From assembly GCA_036010965.1 (NCBI GenBank), contig DASCMO010000011.1, positions 6,795 through 70,794 of the forward strand: 64,000 nucleotides of DNA. The letters run 5' to 3'. The notes under the pieces were generated by a model. That model had not been told where the DNA came from. It was given only the letters and a program-made list of their open reading frames with translations, and searched no databases. Positions 25,492 to 32,406 of this stretch are shown piece after piece. Every line of letters starts with the position of its first letter. Positions within the stretch are counted from its first letter, which is position 1. Source of the stretch: GCA-2686265 sp036010965 (GTDB taxonomy: Bacteria > Planctomycetota > UBA1135 > GCA-002686595). The position numbers and the translations under genes are program-made.

Positions 25492-26580
25492 ATGGCCCTC
25501 GAATTCCCTTACTTCCTGCGCCGTCGGCTGCGCCTGCACGAAGCTCGGCGCGCCCTGCTCGCGGGCTCGCCGGCCGTCGCCCTCGATCGCCTGGCCGACC
25601 CCTGTCTGGCGCACTCCGCCGACGCCGAGCGCCTGCGGGTGCGGGCCCGCGAAGCGCTCGGAGGTGAGGCGGGCGGGGCACCCGAGGCCGAGAGGGGCAT
25701 CGCGAGCGCCCTGGAAGGCCTGCTGGAGGAGATGCGCGAGGCACGCGAGGGGAGCGAGCAGGGGGTCGCTCCCGTGGGGAGCCCTTCCGGGAGTTTTTCC
25801 GATCCCGCGCCGGGCGAATCGCTCCGCGAGCCCGACCCCAAGCCCGCAGCGGATGGAGGGGGCGATGGCGCTGGGGGCGAGGGAGACCCCCTGCGTTTCC
25901 TCCTGGCGGTGGACGACGCCGGCGAGTTCCTGGTGGCCTGTGGCGAGCAGGTTGTCCTGGGCCACGCGCGGGCGGGGGTGGCGGACCTGCCGTTTCTGGC
26001 CGACCTGGACGCGCGCCACGCGCGCATCCAGGGCGGGGAGTCCTTCCACGGCGGGCCCCTGTGGCGCGTCGAGCCCATCGTGGGCCAGAACATCACCGTC
26101 GACGGCGCGCCGATCGGAGCGGGCGGCGCCGAGCTCGCCGAGGGTGACGAGATAGGTCTCTCGCCGAACCTCGCCCTGCGTTTCACCTTGCCTGAGGTGT
26201 CCAGCGGCGTCTGCTGCCTCGAACTCTTGCACGGAGCCGAGTGCTTCGGCGCGGCGCGCGTGCTACTCGTGCGGCCGGGGTCGGCCGCGTGCCTGCGCAT
26301 CGGCGCGCGCCCAGAGCGCCACATCGCCGTGCGCGGCCTGCCGTCTGAGGTGCGCCTGGAGCTGGCCGACGGCGAACTGGTGATCCACTGCGAGGCGGGC
26401 CTCTGGGCGCGTGGCCTGCAGGGCGCCGCGGAGCAGCGCGAGGCTGCCCCGGTCAGCCTGCGTATCCCCTGCCCGCCGGAGAGGCGAATCGACTTTGTCG
26501 TGGGCAGCTCCGAGGGTGGGCGGCCGCCCTTCAGCTTTTCGGTCAGTCCCGTGCCTCAGTCTGGAGAGGGAAACCGATGA
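25492..26580 (+). CDS. FHA-like domain protein
   Basis: A 362-residue protein with no signal peptide. The N-terminal 75 residues are helical and TPR-like (LHEARRALLAGSPAVALDRL), followed by a Pro/Gly/Glu-rich linker (about 90-130). Residues about 135-230 show an FHA-like pattern: FLVACGEQVVLGHARAG, LDARHARIQ, NITVDGAPIG and LAEGDEIGL. FHA domains bind phosphothreonine, and the Ser/Thr kinase gene starts 117 bases downstream, which suggests it is the reader or adaptor. The canonical Arg and Ser positions (GR...S.R...) are altered to GH and DARHA, so phosphopeptide binding is uncertain. The C-terminal 130 residues are beta-rich and unassigned. Confidence 0.65.
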   Translation: MALEFPYFLRRRLRLHEARRALLAGSPAVALDRLADPCLAHSADAERLRVRAREALGGEAGGAPEAERGIASALEGLLEEMREAREGSEQGVAPVGSPSGSFSDPAPGESLREPDPKPAADGGGDGAGGEGDPLRFLLAVDDAGEFLVACGEQVVLGHARAGVADLPFLADLDARHARIQGGESFHGGPLWRVEPIVGQNITVDGAPIGAGGAELAEGDEIGLSPNLALRFTLPEVSSGVCCLELLHGAECFGAARVLLVRPGSAACLRIGARPERHIAVRGLPSEVRLELADGELVIHCEAGLWARGLQGAAEQREAAPVSLRIPCPPERRIDFVVGSSEGGRPPFSFSVSPVPQSGEGNR

Positions 26581-26629
26581 CCCAGTGGACTCGCGGATCG
26601 GCTCCTCGCGGGGCGTCGCGGCGAGGGCC

Positions 26630-26659
26630 TTCGGAGCCCGCCGCAAGGATGCGTAGAAT
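26630..26659 (+). promoter_or_regulatory. Possible promoter of the kinase/ECF genes
   Basis: TAGAAT at 26654-26659 (five of six -10 matches) lies 18 bases after TTCGGA at 26630-26635 and 39 bases before the kinase ATG. The -35 match is weak. Confidence 0.3.
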
Positions 26660-26697
26660 GGGAGGCGCTTCGCGCGTGTAGATCGGAGCAGACGTTT

Positions 26698-28098
26698 ATG
26701 GACTGGGAAGCCTTCTTCAACGCCTTTCGGGAGCCCGACTTCATCCCGGGTTACGAGATCCAGAACCGCCTCGGTGGGGGCGCCTTCGGAGAGGTCTACA
26801 AGGCGCGCAAGCACTCGATCGGCAAGTCCTACGCGATCAAGTTCCTCAAGATCGACAACGAGGGACAGCGCGAGGCGATCGAGCGCGAACTCGAGCAGGT
26901 GCGCCACTTCGCGGCCATCGATCACCCCAACCTCGTGACGATCGAGGACCTGGGGACGGTCATGGACGTTCCCTACCTGATCATGGGCTACGCGGGCGAG
27001 GAGACCCTGGCGCGGCGCCTCAAGCGCGGCGACCTCTCGCGGGGTGAGGCGAGCACCTACTTCGTCCAGGCCTGCCGGGGCGTGCTTGCACTCCACGACC
27101 GGCGCCTGGTGCACTTCGACCTCAAGCCGGGGAACATCTTCATCAAGGGCGACGTCGCGCGCGTCGGCGACTACGGCCTCTCGAAGCTGATGAGCGAGGG
27201 CCAGCTGACCCTCAGTTTCGGCCGCGGGACGCCGCACTACATGGCGCCCGAGATCCTGCGCAGCCGCGCCGATCATCGGGCGGACATCTACTCCCTGGGC
27301 GTGATCCTGTTCGAGAGTCTCGCCGGACAGGTGCCCTACGAACCCAGCACTCCGGGTGGTCTGATCCTGCGTTTGGAGGACGAGCCTCCGAGCTTCCCCG
27401 ACGACTTCCCCGCGCCTCTGCGCGTGGTCGTCGAGCGCTGCCTGCGGGTCGACCCCGCCGATCGCTACGACGGCGTGCACGCCTTGCTCGAGGAGCTGGG
27501 GCAGACGGCGCGGCCCGGAGATTCGATCACCTTCGACCCTTCCATCGGCCTGCCCGCCGCGCCCGCGCCCCTTGCGGAGGCGGGGGCCGTCGCCCGCGCC
27601 CCCGCGGGGGGGGAACTGCGCGGCACGGCCGCCGAGTTGACGCGCGGGGCCGTGGAGGTGGCGCGCGGGATGTGGGACGGGTTGAAGACCGCCGGCACGC
27701 CGCGTCACGAGGCGTCGACCGCGGTGGCCGAGGGAGAACCGACCCCGGTCGCTACTCCGACCTTGGGAAGCGCCGCACGGGAAGCGGCCACGCCGACACC
27801 CGTGTCTCCGGCCCAGGCGGCCGGTGCGTCGCCGCCCGCTCCCGCCCGCAGGACGGTCCCGGTGCCGCCGCCGGCGACGGGTGGTCCCCTGGGAGCGGTC
27901 TTTGCCACCGTCGGCCTGGCCTTCGAGGTCCTCGGCACCTTGTTGAGCGGAATCGTGGGCAGTGCTCGGGGCGTGTTCGAGGGATCGGGGTTCGCCTTCC
28001 TCGCGCGCCTGTTCGTCTTCCTGATGCTGTTCGCCCTGCTCGGGAGCGTCCTGGCGGGCGTCCTGCTGGCCGTCGTGAGGAGCTCCTCGCTGTGGTGA
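26698..28098 (+). CDS. Membrane-anchored serine/threonine protein kinase
   Basis: A 466-residue kinase. The catalytic domain (about 18-268) has the Gly-rich loop LGGGAFGEVYKARKH, the lysine in SYAIKFLKI, the catalytic loop VHFDLKPGNIF (F replaces R of HRD, a variant seen in other bacteria), DYG in place of DFG, and GTPHYMAPEI. A Pro/Ala-rich linker with repeated small segments (about 285-390) leads to hydrophobic C-terminal segments (VFATVGLAFEVLGTLLSGIVG and the final LFVFLMLFALLGSVLAGVLL), so the kinase should be held to the inner membrane by its C-terminus. It is directly followed by an ECF sigma factor gene. Loss of the HRD Arg suggests activation without activation-loop phosphorylation. 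Confidence 0.92.
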   Translation: MDWEAFFNAFREPDFIPGYEIQNRLGGGAFGEVYKARKHSIGKSYAIKFLKIDNEGQREAIERELEQVRHFAAIDHPNLVTIEDLGTVMDVPYLIMGYAGEETLARRLKRGDLSRGEASTYFVQACRGVLALHDRRLVHFDLKPGNIFIKGDVARVGDYGLSKLMSEGQLTLSFGRGTPHYMAPEILRSRADHRADIYSLGVILFESLAGQVPYEPSTPGGLILRLEDEPPSFPDDFPAPLRVVVERCLRVDPADRYDGVHALLEELGQTARPGDSITFDPSIGLPAAPAPLAEAGAVARAPAGGELRGTAAELTRGAVEVARGMWDGLKTAGTPRHEASTAVAEGEPTPVATPTLGSAAREAATPTPVSPAQAAGASPPAPARRTVPVPPPATGGPLGAVFATVGLAFEVLGTLLSGIVGSARGVFEGSGFAFLARLFVFLMLFALLGSVLAGVLLAVVRSSSLW

Positions 28099-28108
28099 GG
28101 TGGGCGCC

Positions 28109-29038
28109 GTGAGCGAGTGGAAGCCGGACCTCGAGCGCCTGCGGAGCTTCGACGACGAGGAGTGGCTGCGGGTGGAGCGCGGCTATTGCGGTCGCCTGAT
28201 GGCCTACGTTGCGCGCCGTGTCGCCGACGCCCAGGCGCGCGAGGACATCGTCCAGGAGGCCTTCCTGGGCGCCGTGCGCGGGATCGGGAGCTTCGACCCG
28301 GTCTACACCTTCGAACAGTACCTGTTCGGGATCTGCCGTAACCGGGCCATCGATCACCTGCGGCGGCGCAAGGCCGTGGGCACGGGGCAACCGGCGGACT
28401 CTTCCGAGAGCTTGCCTGGGATGGAGGACCTGGCGGTCGAGGCGGACACGCCGAGCCAGATCGTCCACGGCACGGACCTGGCGGACCAGGGTCATCACCT
28501 GCTCGTCGGCGTCCTGCGCGAGTGGGTGCAGGAGACCTGGCAGCAGGGCGAGTTCACGCGCCTGAGCGTGATCGAGGCCCTCTTCGCCCTGGGCTGGCGC
28601 AACCGCGACACCTGGGAGCGCTTCGGCCTGCGCGACGAGACCACGGTGGCGGGTATCAAGTTTCGAGCCCTCAAGCGCATGCGGGAGTTCGCCTTGCAGC
28701 GCGACGGCTCGGGCCAAGTCCTGGCCGCCATGGCCGACGCCGCCGGGGACGCGGCGACGCGCCTCGACCTCGACGTCGCCAAGGCCTGGCGCACCGGTCG
28801 CGCCAGCTGTCCGGCGCGTTACTGGCTCGCGCGCCACGACGCGAAGACCCTCAAGGAGGGACCGGCGGCCTTCGTCTCCTTCCACCTCGACGAGACCGCC
28901 TGTCCTCTGTGTCAGGCCAACCTCGACGACCTGCGCCGCGCGCGCGACGAGGACCTCGATCCGCTGATCGAGCGCGTGCAGGCCTCGACAGTCCAGTACC
29001 TGCGCTCCCGCAACCTGCCTGACGCCGGCGCAGGTTGA
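28109..29038 (+). CDS. ECF-type sigma factor with C-terminal H/C/C module
   Basis: A 309-residue sigma-70 family protein. Region 2 is clear (YVARRVADAQAREDIVQEAF, then QYLFGICRNRAIDHLRRRK) and a region-4-like helix-turn-helix follows (SVIEALFALGWRNRDTWERF, then ETTVAGIKFRALKRMREF). About 110 further residues hold SCPARYWLARHD and FVSFHLDETACPLCQANL, a His-x5-Cys-x2-Cys arrangement like a zinc-binding anti-sigma module. I recall sigma factors with this tail from Planctomycetota. The GTG at 28109, with GAGG eight bases upstream, is preferred over the GTG at 28100. It follows the kinase stop by 10 bases, which suggests that the kinase controls it by phosphorylation; that is inference. Confidence 0.85.
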   Translation: MSEWKPDLERLRSFDDEEWLRVERGYCGRLMAYVARRVADAQAREDIVQEAFLGAVRGIGSFDPVYTFEQYLFGICRNRAIDHLRRRKAVGTGQPADSSESLPGMEDLAVEADTPSQIVHGTDLADQGHHLLVGVLREWVQETWQQGEFTRLSVIEALFALGWRNRDTWERFGLRDETTVAGIKFRALKRMREFALQRDGSGQVLAAMADAAGDAATRLDLDVAKAWRTGRASCPARYWLARHDAKTLKEGPAAFVSFHLDETACPLCQANLDDLRRARDEDLDPLIERVQASTVQYLRSRNLPDAGAG

Positions 29039-29054
29039 CGGACCGGCGCGCGCC

Positions 29055-30689
29055 TCAGCCGCCGATCAGCACCGCGTCGCCCTGGCCGATGGCGGCCAGG
29101 CGGCGCAGGAAGTCCAGCCGGGCCTCGCCGATGCCGATGCAGTTGATCTCGACCTCGCGGAAGAGGTTCATGCGCTCGAGGTCCTCAATCAGGTTCTCCA
29201 TCCGTGCGTACGGACCGGAGTAGTGCATGCGCGGCGCGCTCTCCTGGGGCACGTGGCTCTCGGGGTCGCCGACCTGATCTTCGCCGTAGTTGGTGTCCAT
29301 GCAGTCCCAGTCGTCCCAGGACGGCAGCCCGTCGGAGAGCAGGAAGATCGTGTCGCAGCCCTCCTCGAAGGTCACTCGGTCCACGTAGGCGTGCTCGGTC
29401 ACGAAGCCCTTCTTCTTGACCATGAACGCCCGCCGCAGACCTCCGTGCAGGTTCGTCGTGCCGCGCAGGGTGCCGTCGGGGCGCATGGTCGTCGGTGAAC
29501 CTGTCTCGATGGCGTCGAGAGCCTTCATGACGCGCGCCACGTTGGAGGGCTTGGCGGGCACCATGCCCTTGCAATCCTCGACCAGGTCCGCCTTGTTCCC
29601 GAAGAAGATCACGCTGAAGCTCTGCTCGGAATCGAGCTGGGCGAGGGAGATGCGCAGGTGCTCGCGAGCCAGGTCGAAGCGCGTCGTGATGAGGTGCCAG
29701 GGGATGTCCTCCTCGGTCGGCAGCTCGCCCTTCTTCTTCTTCTTCTTCTTCGTAGGACCGGTCTTGGGGCCCTCGGGCTTGAGGGCGGGGTTGATCTCCT
29801 TGCACATCGAGTCCGACATGTCGATCACGTAGCAGATCCGCGCTCCGGTCGCCTCCAGGCCGAAGAAGCGCGGGCGTACATAGAGGTCATCGTGGGCGGA
29901 ACGGTTGGCGCGGTTGGCCAGGAGGTTGATCCAGGCCTGGGACTCGATGATCAGCTCGTCCACGCCGAGGACCTGGGCGAGGTGGCGCGCCACCACCAGC
30001 TTGGCCGGTCCGGAGAGGTCGTGCTCCTCGTCGAGCATGTGGGCGAAGGCCACGACGGCGGCGCGGAAGCGCGGAGTGTCCTTCTCTCCTCGGGCGGTCG
30101 CCGCCAATGCCGTGCCCAACGCGCCCATCAGGGCCGCGCGCTCGTGGGGCTTCTTCGGCATGCGCTCGCAGACGCGCGGGATCAGATCGAGCAGGCCCTT
30201 GTCGCGGATGGCCGCCAGGGCCTCGATCGCCGCGCCGCGCAGGAAGGCATCCTCCTTGCTCAAGGCCAGCTCCTCGAGCGATTCTCCGCCGCGGTTCAGG
30301 CCGCGCACCGTCAGGGCCCGGTACCAGAGCCAGGCGTCCTCGGCGTCGTCGTATTGCTCGCGCCAGGCGTCGTAGATCTCGACGTGCTCGTCGCCCACGC
30401 AGTGCCGGGCGGCGATCCCGGCGATCAGGTAGCGGGCCTGTTCTCGTGGCTGTCCGGGCTTGCGGTAGCTCGCGGCCAGGATCTCGAGGGCGCGCGGGTC
30501 GCGGGTGCGGGCCAGGGCGTCGCGTCCGCGGGTGTGCATCAAGAACGGCGCCCGGCCCAGGCACTCCTCGTAGCGTTTGCGGCCCTTCTCGAAGTCCGTG
30601 TCGCCGTTCGCTTGAGCTGGAGCGGAGCGGGCAGCGAAGGTGACGACGAGAAGCGCGAGGGGAACGAGGAGGACGGGGCGAATGGTCAT
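29055..30689 (-). CDS. Secreted VWA-domain protein with helical repeats
   Basis: A 544-residue protein with a signal peptide (PVLLVPLALLVVTFAARSAPAQA). Residues about 40-230 are helical and repeat-like, of HEAT type (TRDPRALEILAASYRK, AAIEALAAIRDKGLLDLIP). The C-terminal 260 residues are a von Willebrand factor A domain with MIDAS motif DMSDS, then FSVIFFGNKADL and DTIFLLSDGLPSW. A lysine run (KKKKKKK) in a loop is encoded by seven TTC triplets on the plus strand. A second protein of the same plan is at 60787. The function is unknown; such proteins are frequent in Planctomycetota. The MTIRP start at 30689 places the signal peptide correctly. Confidence 0.8.
   Translation of the reverse strand: MTIRPVLLVPLALLVVTFAARSAPAQANGDTDFEKGRKRYEECLGRAPFLMHTRGRDALARTRDPRALEILAASYRKPGQPREQARYLIAGIAARHCVGDEHVEIYDAWREQYDDAEDAWLWYRALTVRGLNRGGESLEELALSKEDAFLRGAAIEALAAIRDKGLLDLIPRVCERMPKKPHERAALMGALGTALAATARGEKDTPRFRAAVVAFAHMLDEEHDLSGPAKLVVARHLAQVLGVDELIIESQAWINLLANRANRSAHDDLYVRPRFFGLEATGARICYVIDMSDSMCKEINPALKPEGPKTGPTKKKKKKKGELPTEEDIPWHLITTRFDLAREHLRISLAQLDSEQSFSVIFFGNKADLVEDCKGMVPAKPSNVARVMKALDAIETGSPTTMRPDGTLRGTTNLHGGLRRAFMVKKKGFVTEHAYVDRVTFEEGCDTIFLLSDGLPSWDDWDCMDTNYGEDQVGDPESHVPQESAPRMHYSGPYARMENLIEDLERMNLFREVEINCIGIGEARLDFLRRLAAIGQGDAVLIGG
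29731..29751. repeat. (TTC)7 microsatellite inside a coding region
   Basis: Seven consecutive TTC triplets encode seven lysines on the minus strand in a loop of the VWA protein. Copy-number change would stay in frame. Confidence 0.9.
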
Positions 30690-30850
30690 GACCCGATCGT
30701 ACGCCATGGACGCTGGGCGGGGACAGGACCGGCTCGATGGGGTTGGGGGAGTGCCTCGAGGGTCGTCTTGAGCGTGACGGCCCTCGCCGCGCGGTGCGCG
30801 TCGGCATAGACTGTCGGACGGTTCGACCCCATCCTCCCGCGTTCACGACC

Positions 30851-32377
30851 ATGATGACCTCTCCCCGCCTCCTCACCGCGCTCCTTCCGCTGTTGTTCCT
30901 CGCCGCCGGCGCCTCGACGCCCCCGGGCGATCCCGCCGGCGCCCTCGCTCGGACGACCGATGCCGCCCTGGAGGCCGCGCTCGAGACGATCACCTCCAAT
31001 CACATCTCCGCGGACATCCACTTCATCGCCTCCGACGCCCTGGGAGGCCGAGACACGCCCAGCGAGGGCTTGAAGATCGCGGCGCGCTTCGTGCGCGCGC
31101 GGCTGCAGCGCCTGGGGGTCGCACCCGGCGCCGAGGACGGCTACTTCTATCACTATCCCCTGATGCGCCTGGGCCTCGACGAGGAGGGCACGCGGCTCGT
31201 GGCCAGCGCACCCCAGGCGGCGGCGGAGTTTCGGCCGGGGACCGACTTCTGGTATCGCTCGAACTACCTGCGGGAGGACGCCGACTTCTCGGGCGGCGTC
31301 GTGTTCGCCGGTGGCGGGAGTGCCGAGGAGCTGGAGGCCTGCGAGCTGGATGGCGCCTGGGCTCTCGTGTTCGACGACGGCGTGCAGGGCAGCCGGGCGC
31401 GGCGGCGCGTCCGCAAGTTGGACGCCGTGGGGGTCATCCTGGTGCCGCGCGCCGACTTCGAGGGCGAGTCGTACGAGGACAAGTTCGCGTCCAGCCTGGC
31501 GTCCTTCATCGAGGGACGCGTCAGCTATCCCAGGGAGAGTGCCCCGTCATCGCGGCGCATGTCGATCTTCCCCCAGCTGGCGCTCACGCGGGCCGCGGGC
31601 CTGCGCCTGCTGGGGATCGCCGCCGGGCGACCTGCGGACGTGGCGCTGGAAGAATGGACGCCCGCTCTGGGGGCCGACCTGGAGGTCACCCTGGCCGATG
31701 AGCGGCGCGTGCTGCAGGACGGCGAGAGCGTTCAGATGGAGAACGTCTGCGGCTTCTGGCCCGGCAGCGATCCCGAGCTGAAGAGCGAGGTCCTGATCGT
31801 CTCCGCCCACTACGACCACGTCGGTCAGCGCGACGGGAAGATCTGGAACGGGGCGGACGACAACGGCTCAGGGACGACCGGCCTCCTGCAGGTTGCCGAG
31901 GCGCTCTGCCGCTACGGCCCGATGCGGCGCTCGGTGCTGTTGATCTGGGTCTCGGGCGAGGAGAAGGGCCTGTGGGGCTCGCGAGCCTGGTCCGACGCGC
32001 CCTGGCTCCCCGAAGGCTGTCGGCCCGTGGCCAACCTCAACATCGACATGATCGGCCGCAACGCCCCCGACGAGCTGTACATCACTCCCTCGGCGGAGCA
32101 CGAGCAGCACAACGGGATCGTGAAGCTGGCCCAGGGCCTGGCCCCCCTGGAGGGCTTTCCGACCCTGGAGAGCGCCGACGACTACTACCACCGCTCGGAT
32201 CAGGCGATGTTCGCCCGCCTCGGCATCCCCGTGGCCTTCCTCTTCGCGGGCATTCACGAGGACTACCACGAGCCCACGGACACGCCGGACAAGATCGACT
32301 ATGACAAGCTGCGCCGCGTGGCGCGGCTGATCGTGCGTCTGCTCGACGCCCTGCAGACCGACACGCTCGATTTTTGA
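30851..32377 (+). CDS. M28-family metallopeptidase with PA-like insert
   Basis: An exported zinc aminopeptidase-type enzyme of 508 residues. The signal peptide is SPRLLTALLPLLFLAAGAS. A PA-like insert (about 135-225, GVVFAGGGSAEEL, WALVFDDGV) precedes and splits the catalytic domain. Zinc ligands and catalytic residues are visible: SAHYDHVG (His), NGADDNGSGTTGLLQVA (bridging Asp), VSGEEKGLWGS (catalytic Glu pair), NLNIDMIGRN (Asp) and HEDYHEPTDTPDKID (His). TAGACT at 30807-30812 could be its -10 element. ATG codons at 30851 and 30854 are both possible starts. Its substrate is probably extracellular peptides. Confidence 0.92.
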   Translation: MMTSPRLLTALLPLLFLAAGASTPPGDPAGALARTTDAALEAALETITSNHISADIHFIASDALGGRDTPSEGLKIAARFVRARLQRLGVAPGAEDGYFYHYPLMRLGLDEEGTRLVASAPQAAAEFRPGTDFWYRSNYLREDADFSGGVVFAGGGSAEELEACELDGAWALVFDDGVQGSRARRRVRKLDAVGVILVPRADFEGESYEDKFASSLASFIEGRVSYPRESAPSSRRMSIFPQLALTRAAGLRLLGIAAGRPADVALEEWTPALGADLEVTLADERRVLQDGESVQMENVCGFWPGSDPELKSEVLIVSAHYDHVGQRDGKIWNGADDNGSGTTGLLQVAEALCRYGPMRRSVLLIWVSGEEKGLWGSRAWSDAPWLPEGCRPVANLNIDMIGRNAPDELYITPSAEHEQHNGIVKLAQGLAPLEGFPTLESADDYYHRSDQAMFARLGIPVAFLFAGIHEDYHEPTDTPDKIDYDKLRRVARLIVRLLDALQTDTLDF

Positions 32378-32405
32378 CGGGCTGACTCCGGACCGGAGTC
32401 GCCCG
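32378..32405. terminator. Hairpin between convergent genes
   Basis: CGGGC-T-GACTCCG, loop GAC, CGGAGTC-GCCCG: a 12-bp stem with one bulged T filling the 29-base gap between the M28 peptidase stop and the ppdK stop. No long T run follows on either strand. Its position between convergent stops supports a shared transcription terminator. Confidence 0.55.
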
Positions 32406-32406
32406 C

